64,000 nt of DNA, from the NCBI RefSeq assembly GCF_963678635.1, contig NC_087067.1, positions 9,409,716-9,473,715 of the forward strand, given 5' to 3'. A program made the translations under genes and the position numbers. How positions within the stretch are numbered: the first letter of the stretch is position 1; each line of letters opens with the position of its first letter. The notes beneath the pieces were generated by a model. It searched no databases. It worked only from the letters and a program-made list of their open reading frames with translations, and had not been told where the DNA came from. The DNA is from Symsagittifera roscoffensis (Eukaryota > Xenacoelomorpha > Acoela > Convolutidae). Of the stretch, positions 7,984 through 17,761 are shown piece by piece.

Positions 7984-9350
7984 GGAACTTGGATATGAAG
8001 AAATCCACGGACTCGTGGAACAAGATAAGAGACCTGAGACACACTCTTATCCAGTATCTCTTACAACAAAATCGCTTTGGAACGGGAGAAGACGAGACGA
8101 TTGAAAGAGAGGAAGATGTTAGACGACATGTTGGAGGCATGCCACTGTTAACTGATCTGAGCTTGGCTATGAGAACCGATCCCTTGGCGCTGATCAGAGG
8201 AGTCACGGAGTTCGTGACATTGATCTATGGACCAGCAGTCACGTTTGCGTTCCCTGACGTTAAAGTGGAAGCATATAGGAGGTCGGTGCTGCACCTCAAT
8301 CTCATATCGGCAGTGGACGGTAGTACACTGAACTGGTGTGAGCAGCACACATTGCGGGAGCTCATGAGTGAAGATCTATTATTTGCGAAAATATCGGAGC
8401 CAGAGATGACAGTCATCAATTTTGACGATCACTTCCGTGACCGCATGGGAGAAGTAGAAAGAGGACACATCGAGGTGTTTCCAAGGCTTTGGAATCTGAG
8501 GCCCTATGATAAAACGAATGGTGAGATAACCAGAGTGCCTCGTCTCACTGCAGCATATCACAAAGTGAGAGAAGAGACGAAGGACTGGGGCGATTACAAG
8601 AAGCTGCCGGAGGCAATCCCTGAATTCCCTCTGATAAGAAGGATGTTGCTCGGAGCAGTCTCCGTGGTACAGACTCCTAGATTGGGAGCATTCGAAGCCA
8701 ATGAAAGGAGAGTAGGGAATTTCGTGGGAACGATGGATCCATGCTTTGTAGGGAGAAATGCCGCCGTGTTACAGTACACACGATTCGCATACACGGATCA
8801 AGCAGCGAGAAGGCGAATAAGCAACGCCGCAACTCCCAAGCCTGGAAGATTTGATGAGGAATGGAAGGAATTAGGCTTAGCTCCGATGAGGATGAGAGGC
8901 AGGGCCGAATTGCCTGAAGCCTCATTAATCCTGACCAGTGTGAAAAAGGAGATGAAAGTGGGAGGAATATTGCAGACGAGAACTTTCCTAGCACCCTTCG
9001 GCTGTGAAGAAATCAAAGTGTCCATGGAGAAGAGGAAGATGAATCGGCCGGTACATTGCTCATACCGAGATTCCAGGAAGAAGCCGACAATGACGAACAA
9101 GGACCATCGAGCTCAAACAAGGATAAGTCTGAAGGAAATGACGGACAGGGTGGAAGCCGTCAAACCGAAGAACCCATGCAACAAGATCAAGCTGGTGGGG
9201 AAGACGACAGGGCATCGACAGGAGGAACATCCAGCCTGGATTTCAATATCTTCAGTGATCATGAGAACAATGCAGACACGTTGGAAACGACTGAGCCAGC
9301 GGATGAAGGCATCTCGACACTGGAACCTCCGTCAGCCTTTATGGAAATGA
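7953..9350 (+). CDS. Hypothetical A-specific protein, middle part
   Basis: The credible coding part is about 7953-9030, roughly 360 residues. It is mixed helical and contains LIRGVTEFVTLIYGPAVTF, a segment with FDDHFRDRMGEVERG, and a region rich in R and P. After about 9030 the frame becomes basic and low quality. From the same point frame 2 reads an acidic sequence (EDESAGTLLIPRFQEE) that continues into the 1324-residue ORF, so a 1-base change around 9030 very probably splits one protein. There is no homologue in B. I recognise no domain. If the three pieces are one protein, it is about 1,680 residues. Confidence 0.5.
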   Translation: MSRADERERVRNLDMKKSTDSWNKIRDLRHTLIQYLLQQNRFGTGEDETIEREEDVRRHVGGMPLLTDLSLAMRTDPLALIRGVTEFVTLIYGPAVTFAFPDVKVEAYRRSVLHLNLISAVDGSTLNWCEQHTLRELMSEDLLFAKISEPEMTVINFDDHFRDRMGEVERGHIEVFPRLWNLRPYDKTNGEITRVPRLTAAYHKVREETKDWGDYKKLPEAIPEFPLIRRMLLGAVSVVQTPRLGAFEANERRVGNFVGTMDPCFVGRNAAVLQYTRFAYTDQAARRRISNAATPKPGRFDEEWKELGLAPMRMRGRAELPEASLILTSVKKEMKVGGILQTRTFLAPFGCEEIKVSMEKRKMNRPVHCSYRDSRKKPTMTNKDHRAQTRISLKEMTDRVEAVKPKNPCNKIKLVGKTTGHRQEEHPAWISISSVIMRTMQTRWKRLSQRMKASRHWNLRQPLWK

Positions 9351-12300
9351 AACGGAATTTGCCGGAGAGCAGCTCTCCTGGCAATTCAAGAAATAACGAC
9401 CAGAGAATCCTCATGGAATCACCTCGGAGGAGAAGAATAGAGGCCTCAGCCAGAGTACCTTTCTTGGGAACGCTGCCCGAAGAAGAATGGGAAGTTCATC
9501 GCCGAGACCACGAGAGTAGGACGGGATGCAAACTGGATAGAGTGGCGTTTATGGAAGAAGTCTGGACCGTGGTTCAAAGCTATGGGACCCAGTCTATTCT
9601 GAAAACGGGTCTCAACCAACCCTTGATGAGAGAAGTACTGGACAAGCTTGATGAGTGTGAAGGGAGACTGAGTGAGTTGTTGATCGACTCAGCCACTGAT
9701 GAGAGTGAAGCGAATTCTCCCATCAAGATGACACCGCAGGACGATGAAGGAGAGGTGGTGTATCTGTCAAGAACCAGGAGAGGGACGATGCGATCAAAAA
9801 TGGTGATTGATAAAATCAATGCGATGAAAATGAAGTTAGGCAGCAGAGTGATGCCGAGGAGAGTTGGAAAGACGAAGGTGGATTCAGAAATATCGATGAA
9901 AGCTGGTAACTCAGCGAAAAGGAAACGAGTTGAGGAGGTCATGGATTTGGGGCAAGGTGATTATCAATTGTCTGGCACAGATAGAATATTAACTGATATA
10001 GCGATGGTGCCACCCATTCTCATGGCGGGGATAAAGTCAACCGGTTATAAATCCAAAAGGAGTGACCGCACTCTGACTGGAGCAACCTTAGAAATGGAAA
10101 TACTCAGCCAATGTGGAGAGAGCAAAATGAAAGACTTCAAGCCATCTCCCATGAATCATGGAAAGGGAAGTGTCGCAGGACAACTAACACCAGTGGAATA
10201 CAACCGACTGACAGTGTCGGAGTTTGTGTCGATAGATGAACCCACCGGTGGATACATGGAGATGTTGGAATACCGAAACTCGGCTAGAGGGTATGTAATG
10301 GCCCTGGAAGACGAAAAAGCCATGGAGGGTTATCTAGAAACGATGTTGCAAGGCACCACCCTCAAGCAGAAGGCGTACGGGACTTTGGCGTCGTTTGACA
10401 TGCAGGCGGAAACGATCGAGCAGTTGGTGAGCCTTCCATGGAAAGCAGTAGTGTTGAGGTATTTCGAAGAGGAAATGAGGACTATGCCAAGGATACATGC
10501 TCTCGTGGCAGTACCTTACGTAAGAACAGAGTTACAACTCAGGTTCGCCTGGTGCATGATGGGACTGACTCGCGAAGAATATGACTCAGAAGAAAGGAAG
10601 AGATCAAAAGAGGAAAAGGTTTTCCTTATGACGAACCTGAGGGATCTGATAGTCCAGGAGGGAGCAGCAGTAGCGTGTGCGAAGCGGAGAGACGCTCTCT
10701 GTTTCATTCGATTCCTGATAGAGCAGATTTCAGTACCTGCATTAAACACTTGTGTTAAAATGTTGAGGGAAGGCGATGAGCGAACGAAAGCCTTATTCTT
10801 GCTAGCACTGCTGGATATGCAGCAAAGTAAACCGACGAGGGTGAACATGAAAGAACCTGAGGAGTTGGAACCCATGAAAAAGATAGACGAAATCAGGAGA
10901 TTCTCAAACAAAGAGCTGAGACTCACTAAAGAATCTATGGGAGCATTGCCGAAATCCAGTGAATACTGTGGACCGATCAAGAAGAAATCGTATGGCTACG
11001 TATCCGGGATCATAAGGATCGCGTACAATCCTTTCCTGAGTGAAGACATACGCGATTGCTTCTTCGATTATGAGCAGGCGGTGTTGCTAAGATTCTGGAC
11101 GTCCAGAATTGTAACGATTAAGAGCGTTAACAATACACAGGCCGAATTGGAACTGGTCTTGGAAGAAGAGGTGACTGCACCTTCAGTACCAAAATCCGAC
11201 AAAAGAGTGGAGTTTGGGTTGGGATTCTCAGATGAATTACTGCGAACGAGCTTGATGACAGTGTGGGAATTGATGAGGCCATCATGGTGTCCTAGTCCCA
11301 ACGCTGACTCAATATTACGGGCGACACAAGACGTACAGAGGGAACTGAATGCAGACTGTAACCTGCGTGACCTCAACATCATATATAATGTGATGATAAC
11401 AGCCTCTAAGAGCAACGGAGGAGATAAAGTGGAGTTGCCTGGCTGGGGACCAGAAGACTGGGTCAAACCTGGTAGCTGCCTGGCGGAAATCTGTGGACTG
11501 GAGGGTCACGTTTGTGGAGGTTTGGACTGTGTGAAGACCCTGAAAAAACAACAGAAGCAATTGACGGTATTGTTTGGAAATGTAGTGATGAAAGCTAGAA
11601 CAGAAACGGAACTGATAGCAGATTGCCATGGAGGAACCGATGTGAATCTAGTGACTGCACTAGGATTCTACAGCATGTTTGGTTCTTTAGAGTCACTATT
11701 GAATCTGGAACAGAAACATGAGGTGGTCACAGCCATCAGTGTAGAAGTATTCCCAGGAGTTCTGCAGACTGAACAGAAATACATAGGGAAATGGAGGGAA
11801 GCAATCGAGACAGAAATGAACATCAGACACAGTGAGACTTATTGTAGACCATCAGGAGCACGATATTTGGTGGGTTCAACGTTGGCTCCAATGTGCAAGA
11901 GCAGATACCCTGTACATTTCGTGGCTGTGGACGTGAAGAGTACAAGAACGATCGTGGATCAAGCCTTCTCAGTGCCAAAGTGTGTGAGATTGGCAAGAAT
12001 GTCTGAAAAGTCTTACGAGTTACTATGTAAGATGTTCTCAGCAGTTCCAGAGAGAACCAAAGAAGAATTGGAGTCAATACTAGGAAAGAAGTTCATGGGA
12101 TATGTGAGTGTGAACTTCAGTGACTTTGAGAGACAGAAACAGAGAGGATCAACTGTCACAGATTACAATGCAGTAGATGAGAATGATGAAGTCCACCGAG
12201 TGATGATGGAAGTGGAACCACTGCTGGAAGCTTCGGGAAAACGTAATTGGAGGAGCATCATGTTGACGCATGACGAGTTTCCTTGCCACTGCTTGCTGCA

Positions 12301-13030
12301 GACCTGGTGGTATCCCAAGCGTAGTAATCTGATGTTGATCTGGGACTCTAGAGAGCTGCTCTCCATGGGTTTACCAGATTCATCACAGCCCGTAACGATA
12401 GTGATAGTGGGAGTTATGATGGCGATACGATGGCTGGAAGCTCATGTGAGAGAAAATAACAGACAGGAGGCACCGACGAGAGAACAGTTTCGGAAATTAG
12501 ATTGTCTAAAAGATTTAGATATTTTTGAGACAATGTGCAAAGTTCTAAACATTCCGATGGAAGTGAAGAAGATATGGGCAAGAAAACGATTGATGGCATG
12601 GTTCAGAGCTAACATGACTGCATGGTTGTACGAGTATGCGAAAAAGCATATGTCGAAGCACGGCAGGGTGTACAGTGAATATCAGCTGGACATTGGAGCA
12701 GGAGCTTTCAAGCGAGCTCTCGTGACTCATCGGAATGCAGTGACCACCGCTGTGAAAAGAATTTCCAGGACGAGTGAACGTAGTGGAAATGAGAAGGCAG
12801 AGATGCTGAAAGAAGATTTGGAGAGAAACGTGACGTTGTGTCTCCACAACAGCTTCTGCAGGAACAGAGAATCTAACGTGGATCCCCTACCTTGTTGTAA
12901 ACAAAGGGTGGAAGAGCAGAAGTGTTGGAGGACGGCTTCCAGCAGCGTCAGGATAGCTAACGACGTGTTACAAGATACGGAAACTGAGAGTGCAGAGTCA
13001 GCATCACAGGAGGAAGAACTGGAACATTGA
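9056..13030 (+). CDS. Very long hypothetical A-specific protein (1324 codons)
   Basis: This long uninterrupted ORF is only present in element A. Its length argues for selection, or for a very recent copy. Residues 1-330 are acidic, Ser/Gln-rich and apparently disordered, with a possible basic nuclear-type signal (SPRRRRIEA, about 122-130, and AKRKRVEE). From about residue 370 it looks globular and helical: a segment around VEYNRLTVSEFVSIDEP, then LRFAWCMMGLTREEYDSEERK, a Cys-bearing loop CGLEGHVCGGLDC near 820, and HDEFPCHCLLQTWWYPKRSN near 1080. The C-terminus is Cys-, Ser- and Glu-rich. I see no polymerase, protease, helicase or SGNH motif that I would defend. The true start is probably upstream (see 7702-9030). 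It lies directly before the 3' untranslated region and LTR, so it is element cargo and not a host gene. Confidence 0.6.
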   Translation: MLIPRFQEEADNDEQGPSSSNKDKSEGNDGQGGSRQTEEPMQQDQAGGEDDRASTGGTSSLDFNIFSDHENNADTLETTEPADEGISTLEPPSAFMEMKRNLPESSSPGNSRNNDQRILMESPRRRRIEASARVPFLGTLPEEEWEVHRRDHESRTGCKLDRVAFMEEVWTVVQSYGTQSILKTGLNQPLMREVLDKLDECEGRLSELLIDSATDESEANSPIKMTPQDDEGEVVYLSRTRRGTMRSKMVIDKINAMKMKLGSRVMPRRVGKTKVDSEISMKAGNSAKRKRVEEVMDLGQGDYQLSGTDRILTDIAMVPPILMAGIKSTGYKSKRSDRTLTGATLEMEILSQCGESKMKDFKPSPMNHGKGSVAGQLTPVEYNRLTVSEFVSIDEPTGGYMEMLEYRNSARGYVMALEDEKAMEGYLETMLQGTTLKQKAYGTLASFDMQAETIEQLVSLPWKAVVLRYFEEEMRTMPRIHALVAVPYVRTELQLRFAWCMMGLTREEYDSEERKRSKEEKVFLMTNLRDLIVQEGAAVACAKRRDALCFIRFLIEQISVPALNTCVKMLREGDERTKALFLLALLDMQQSKPTRVNMKEPEELEPMKKIDEIRRFSNKELRLTKESMGALPKSSEYCGPIKKKSYGYVSGIIRIAYNPFLSEDIRDCFFDYEQAVLLRFWTSRIVTIKSVNNTQAELELVLEEEVTAPSVPKSDKRVEFGLGFSDELLRTSLMTVWELMRPSWCPSPNADSILRATQDVQRELNADCNLRDLNIIYNVMITASKSNGGDKVELPGWGPEDWVKPGSCLAEICGLEGHVCGGLDCVKTLKKQQKQLTVLFGNVVMKARTETELIADCHGGTDVNLVTALGFYSMFGSLESLLNLEQKHEVVTAISVEVFPGVLQTEQKYIGKWREAIETEMNIRHSETYCRPSGARYLVGSTLAPMCKSRYPVHFVAVDVKSTRTIVDQAFSVPKCVRLARMSEKSYELLCKMFSAVPERTKEELESILGKKFMGYVSVNFSDFERQKQRGSTVTDYNAVDENDEVHRVMMEVEPLLEASGKRNWRSIMLTHDEFPCHCLLQTWWYPKRSNLMLIWDSRELLSMGLPDSSQPVTIVIVGVMMAIRWLEAHVRENNRQEAPTREQFRKLDCLKDLDIFETMCKVLNIPMEVKKIWARKRLMAWFRANMTAWLYEYAKKHMSKHGRVYSEYQLDIGAGAFKRALVTHRNAVTTAVKRISRTSERSGNEKAEMLKEDLERNVTLCLHNSFCRNRESNVDPLPCCKQRVEEQKCWRTASSSVRIANDVLQDTETESAESASQEEELEH

Positions 13031-13849
13031 CGGATGACCGAAAGACAAGATGAAAAAAGAGATGAAATTAGAAGAATTTAGAAGTTTTAGAACTTCTAAA
13101 CGACGAAAAAAGAAGAAAACAAAGGAGTGATGAAGAAAAGTTAAAACTCAGAATTGTTTTATGTGTCTGAAAAACTCAAGTGAGAAACCAAGCAACCAAG
13201 TTGTAATTGAAAACTGAAACATTAAGTTGAGTTTTGAAATTGTTGCATTTATAGATTTGCTTTTTAATTTTAGTTGAAGTGGCTTTAGAGACACTCACTT
13301 ACTATTTATTTAGGAAGGCTTAAGTGAAGGAGTATATTTAAATATTCCAGCCTGCATGACTGTTTTTAATCAGCTAGGAGAACTGATCACTTTGTGGTGA
13401 CATGGAAGGCTTGAGTAATCTCTCGAAGAGGGAAGTTGTTTCATTGTTCTTTCTAACCACAGAGTTTCTTAGTTTTAGTATTCAGGACAATAACTAGCAA
13501 GATTTCCGAAGGGAAAAGCGTAGTAGGATAATTTTAGCTTGTTGGTTGGCAGGACTGTCCTGCAAGCCAACACCTTTTAAATCTAAGAGAAAAAGTTTTA
13601 ATCGGGACATTGACATTGGAAGTCAGAAAATATGTTTTATCTTAAGTCATATCCTCAATGTGCAGATTAATGAGAGAATTTGAAGGCTATAGTGATGTAG
13701 TATGATGCCATTTATATTCTGCAGTGCGTCGATGTGACGTGGATAAAAGTAATTTCGTGCATTTTGTAAATTCTGTTCGATGACACTGTGACCATTTTAC
13801 GAATATTGCGTGATTCAATGAGGACATTGACCGGACTGTCCGGGGAGTA
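13031..13849 (+). other. 3' untranslated region of element A
   Basis: Non-coding, AT-rich, between the last ORF and the 3' LTR. It contains a strong imperfect hairpin at 13545-13571 (stem GTTGGC-AGGAC, loop T, GTCCT, 4-base bulge, GCCAAC). It ends in a purine-rich tract. Confidence 0.6.
13836..13849 (+). promoter_or_regulatory. 3' polypurine tract of element A
   Basis: The sequence CTGTCCGGGGAGTA lies directly before the TGTGACATTC start of the LTR. Element B has AGTCCGGGGAGTA in the same place (32091-32103). This is the usual position of the plus-strand primer. Confidence 0.6.
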
Positions 13850-14756
13850 TGTGACATTCGACCAGAATGTGAAAAATGCAATCTCTGCAGAATTCGAATT
13901 TTTAGCAGCGAGCCTTCCGGATTGGTGATTATTAAGAACTAAGAACGTTATTGGAACGATTGGCCAGACGGTGAGGGCTGGAATATTCTGGTACTTTAAA
14001 ATTTCAAAAATTCGAATTATGACGTCATATTTCTGAGAAACGTCAGAAACGGCCATTTTGGTAAAAAAAACAAGAAATAAAAACAGAACAATATTAGCTG
14101 CGCTAACAACAACTACGAAATCGAGATTGGAAAACGACAACAGAGAACACTCCGAGTTGCAACTATTGTGCCGCTACAATAGTTGCAAGGCCGTTGCGAA
14201 CAATGGTGAAGGGTGAAAGACGGCCATCCGGATTAAGAAGAAATCAGGATTAACAAGCTTGATCCAGCAGATTTGTCAATCCGGAGGGGTAAAGGAACTG
14301 AAACTTTTATCCTGTTACATAAACTTTTAGCTTCCTGTCATGTCCTGACTTGAATTTAATTAACATCTAGATTCATTTTGATAAGGATGAGAAGCTAGGA
14401 GTTGGGGGAAAGGGTTGATCCATCTTCGATGGAGAGGATGATTTTTATCTACTGAACAAAAACAATAGTAATATAATAAGTAGTAGTCCTGTTTTTAGGA
14501 GTGACCTCGTGGTCTGGGGATACTGAGACCCAGCCATGAGCTCACTGTTTCTGCATGTAATCCAGTTAATTTGAGTGTTTTGACCGAAGCCGAAAGCAGT
14601 AACGTTTTTGTCGACCCGATGTTAGAAAGACCACCGAAAAGTACTGGCTTGGTAGAGACGGTGAAAAGCATGCAAAGCTCTGTTTAGACGTTAGCCAGTC
14701 GTCTTAAGACTTAGTTTTGTCTTCCGTCGATATTTATCTTCCGGGCGAATGTTACA
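13850..14756 (+). repeat. 3' LTR of element A (907 bp)
   Basis: Starts TGTGACATTC and ends GCGAATGTTACA. The same start (diverged) and the same end recur in the split LTR 15017-15401/33009-33739, and the end recurs again at about 36758. It contains a 13-bp hairpin at 14157-14188 that is conserved with base-pair changes in related LTRs. The element B LTRs differ along their length but share the GAATGTTACA end. Confidence 0.85.
14157..14188 (+). other. LTR hairpin, 13-bp stem
   Basis: TTGCAACTATTGT pairs perfectly with ACAATAGTTGCAA across a GCCGCT loop. Homologous hairpins with different stem bases lie at 15346-15373 and 34970-34996, so pairing rather than sequence appears conserved. Confidence 0.7.
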
Positions 14757-14859
14757 GAAATTAGCAGATGCATTTCCTGACTTCGATTCCCGGTGATTAA
14801 AATTGACATTTAATTTGGCGCCAGCTGAAAAAAGCAAAAAACCCACCCGTGAGATCACC

Positions 14860-15016
14860 AACAAAAATCAGAGATGGAAACTGAGAAATGAAGAGAGCAG
14901 GAAAAAGTTAATATATTTTCTTGATGAATTATATAAATGATCTCGAATCGAAGAAAGAACTCAGCGTGCTCTATATCTAGATTTAACAGAAGCCTTTAAC
15001 ACCGTCCCACATGATA
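14860..15016 (+). pseudogene. Left piece of a LINE reverse transcriptase, interrupted by an LTR
   Basis: The segment just before 15016 translates as YLDLTEAFNTVPHDI, the region of motif A in non-LTR retrotransposon reverse transcriptases (Y-x-D-x-x-x-A-F-D-T-V-P-H). The next expected residues (LLLKLE...GG) appear only at 33740, on the far side of the inserted LTR. Bases 14757-14860 show nothing I can name. Left edge of the LINE uncertain. Confidence 0.7.
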
Positions 15017-15401
15017 TAAGACATTCGACCAGAATGGCGGTCAAAATGCATGTCAACAACGAAATTTTATTAGCAACAGCCGAGTGAGAAAACTAGCAGC
15101 TTCGACGAATTAACAGTATTAATCGTTGAATATAATGAATTGGGAGAGGTCAATTTGCAGCGACGAAGTAATTTTTAGAAAAATCGTTAGAAAATGAAGA
15201 CACGTCACGACCTTGAAATTTCGCAGTAACTGAAAATGCGCAAAAACTAGAAGAACGATTTTCGCTAGTAGAGACAACAACGATTCTCCACCTGAAGAAA
15301 AAGACTGAAAACGATCTTGAAATTACAATCGGGTCTATTCGAATTGTAACGATTGTACAGCTACAATCGTTACGGAGCCGTTCCCCAGAATTCGGAGGGC
15401 T
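15017..15401 (+). repeat. Left part of an A-type LTR, split by element B
   Basis: Starts TAAGACATTCGACCAGAATG, matching the LTR of element A from its first bases. It stops in the middle of the LTR, just after the conserved hairpin, and resumes at 33009. It is probably a solo LTR sitting in the LINE. Confidence 0.75.
15346..15373 (+). other. LTR hairpin, 12-bp perfect stem
   Basis: GTAACGATTGTA pairs with TACAATCGTTAC across a CAGC loop. It lies at the same LTR position as the hairpin at 14157-14188, but at least two base pairs are exchanged (C:G to T:A and T:A to G:C). Confidence 0.7.
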
Positions 15402-16306
15402 TGTGCCAGTCGGTCACATTTGGAAGTTTGACCTTGAGAAAAACAAGAACGCTTAATTTTGGAGTGAAATTTGATTTTTCAAAAATTCGAATGGAGCCTG
15501 TCATGCACGATTTTCTCGCGATAACTGAAAACCGAAAAAGAGAAATCAGAACGATCGAGTAACAATCGCGGGAAAGTTGCCAGACAAAGCAGTAGGAAAT
15601 TGCCATTCGCAATTTCCGTCACAATAAAACTAGAGTAGAGCTGTCCTATCTGAAACAGAAGGAAGCGTATTCCCGAGAATTGGACTAATATTACTCGACT
15701 GGATTATCATTCAAACTGGACTAGAGTGAACCTTCGATGGAAAAGTGGACAGCTTGAGTGTCCCAATGGTTCACGAGAAACCATACTCTAGAGTTCAAAC
15801 TTGGTCCTGTTATTGAAACTGATAAACATTAAACTCATTTAGTTACATTGTTTAATTCTCGAGTTGATTACCGACTTAATTACTCCCAGTTCTTGAGCGT
15901 GCTACGATGTGAGTACTCAATTTAAATTTCTAGAGTGTGATTTATGATTGTTATGTTGAGGTAAGGCGAGTTTTAGGTTGATCCAACTGAAATGGATCAA
16001 AGTTCCACTGTCTGATAAAAAGTAACTTAACGGATTGTTCTGACCCGGTTTTTAACGGCGTTCATGTATTTTGGGTATCTAGAGACCTAAGTATGGGGAC
16101 GTTCTTATTTCTAGAGTGAGGGGATATTTTGGTAGTAGCCCTTAAGCTGTAACGGGTCGTAGTCTCATGTCACAAGCGAACCGAATTGGCTCCGACTGAT
16201 TTGAGGTAGAAAAACACAAGAGATAGTGTCCCTGACTCTTGAGCCAATGGTTATAGGGCCTATTTTTCTTAAGCCTCATGTGTGACTACAGTAGACGAAT
16301 GTTACA
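15402..16306 (+). repeat. 5' LTR of element B (905 bp)
   Basis: Starts TGTGCCAGTC and ends GACGAATGTTACA. By eye about 17 substitutions and no indels separate it from the 3' copy at 32104-33008, about 98 % identity. The small open frames inside it on both strands occur in both copies and are LTR shadows. Confidence 0.93.
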
Positions 16307-16317
16307 TAGTGTTTTTA

Positions 16318-16336
16318 TGGCGCTCCTGGGTGTTTA
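16318..16336 (+). promoter_or_regulatory. Candidate primer binding site of element B
   Basis: TGGCGCTCCTGGGTGTTTA begins with TGG, the complement of a tRNA CCA end, 12 bases after the LTR. The tRNA is not identified, and the 12-base gap is longer than usual, so this is tentative. Confidence 0.3.
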
Positions 16337-17761
16337 CGACATCAAGACTACGGAGTCGAACCCACTTGAGACAGCTTCGGGCTGCATGCCCATTCTAGAG
16401 TACCGGTGGTACGGTTCGGCAGGAACGTGCAAACCTTCCGGTTGTACCGTGATAGCTTTTTAAGAAAACTCGAGAAAACTTCCTGGCACGCTCTCCGAAC
16501 GAGGCTTAGCTAACCGAGTAAAGGGGGACAACTAGGGGGACAAAAACACGAGCAAAACGACAAAAAGCGAAACAAAAACCAAAAAAGAATAGAAAAAGGA
16601 ACAAAACCATAAAACGAAAAAAGACAGTGACTTTGACACCAGATTTGTTGGATCAAACCTTTATATTAATTAAATAGTATACCCATACTGTTTTACAAGT
16701 TCGATCGTTTCGATCAACCTAGCAATTTAACCCAGTAACCTCAAAAAAGTGCCCGAGTGTGGGGCGTTGTCAAGGGTTTTCAGATAGCTTGGAACTTAGC
16801 TGGACAACAAGGAGACTTGACTGGAAGAGGTGACCAGCCGAGTGGGAAAGTGGTTCAGGAGCACTTGAGCTGAACCAATAGGAGACTGGACTGGAAGAGG
16901 TGACCAGTCGAGTGGGAAAGTAGCCAAGAAGGATTTGGCAGTTCTCGAGTTCTCAAGTTAGGCAGAACGGGTATCGTTAAAATCCACATTACATTATAGG
17001 AGATAAGTGTAAAATTAGATAAGCGAAATCCCCCGGTTTTGAGGAACGTTTTTACTTAAGCAGGCCTGGAGACAGGTCTATGGTTTTCTCTTGAGAGGTT
17101 TAGCACCCGGCGCTTAAGGTAATTTTAGGCTTAAGAAGGGGGGCTAAAAAGGGGGGAGGTTAGAAGGGGGGCTGGTTAGGTTAGAGGTTGGCGGTTGCAA
17201 ATTGTAAAAAGAGGGGAAACTAGAGTAACTAATTAATCGACATCGTTGATTTAGTTACATTAGTCATTAACACGCGTTGGTAATAATAGGTGGATATCGA
17301 AATTTAAACTCGGATTGGTAGGGGGGAACGGACATAGACAATTCTGGTGATACCCAATAAGATTATTAGTTGGGGGGAGGAAAACGCGTGGCAATTAGGT
17401 ACCAGACAATTTTTTTCGACAAAAGGTAGACATTTGTCACCTTTGAATTTTAAGTGGGTTCATCTATCTGTTTTTATTACTTTTCTGGCTTAGAATTTTT
17501 GTTGCATTTTGGTGAGGATTTGTGTTTAGTTTTTACACGAACAGGTGATCACAAGATACCTGCGCACAGGTTTTGGTTTCAAGTTGCTTGGAACATTGAA
17601 AAAGAGGTAACTAAAAAAAAAAAGGGGGGGTCAGCATTTGGCCTTTAAGAGAGGGTTTTTGGGAAAATTTTACTAGAGCTTGAGTGGTGGTACAAGGTAC
17701 AGTGAATCAAGAAGTCCCCATAACGAAGAAGAAAGAGGTCCCACCGCTCAGACACTTGTCA
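16337..17761 (+). other. Untranslated leader of element B
   Basis: No convincing ORF. It contains a direct repeat of about 40 bases at 16811 and 16881 (period 70; GGAGACTTGACTGGAAGAGG-type). It also holds several G-rich runs (17140-17180, 17320-17380, 17625-17633) and an A/G-rich patch at 16535-16625. This position is where packaging and dimerisation signals are expected. Confidence 0.5.

Larger units (their letters stand above)
1..14756 (+). mobile_element. Element A: giant Ty3/Gypsy-like LTR retrotransposon, 5' part outside the window
   Basis: The element enters the window inside pol and ends at an LTR with TG...CA ends. Order seen: end of RNase H/integrase linker, integrase, macro-like domain, SGNH hydrolase, second SGNH-like ORF, three further ORFs, 3' untranslated region, polypurine tract, 3' LTR. 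The backbone up to 7753 is collinear at protein level with element B (15402-33008). The segment 7702-13030 is absent from B. Most ORFs are long and open, so A is better preserved than B downstream of pol. They are nevertheless split by single-base frame changes near 380, 3078, 6020, 7730, 7970 and 9030. Whether these are decay, assembly indels or recoding cannot be decided here. Confidence 0.85.

Noticed and set aside
14770-14800. tRNA-like box (TTCGATTCCCGG)
   Set aside because: No cloverleaf could be formed around it by eye.
15370-15612. Minus-strand ORF repeated at 31979-32314
   Set aside because: It is repeated only because it lies in the two LTRs of element B. It overlaps the LTR and has no protein features.
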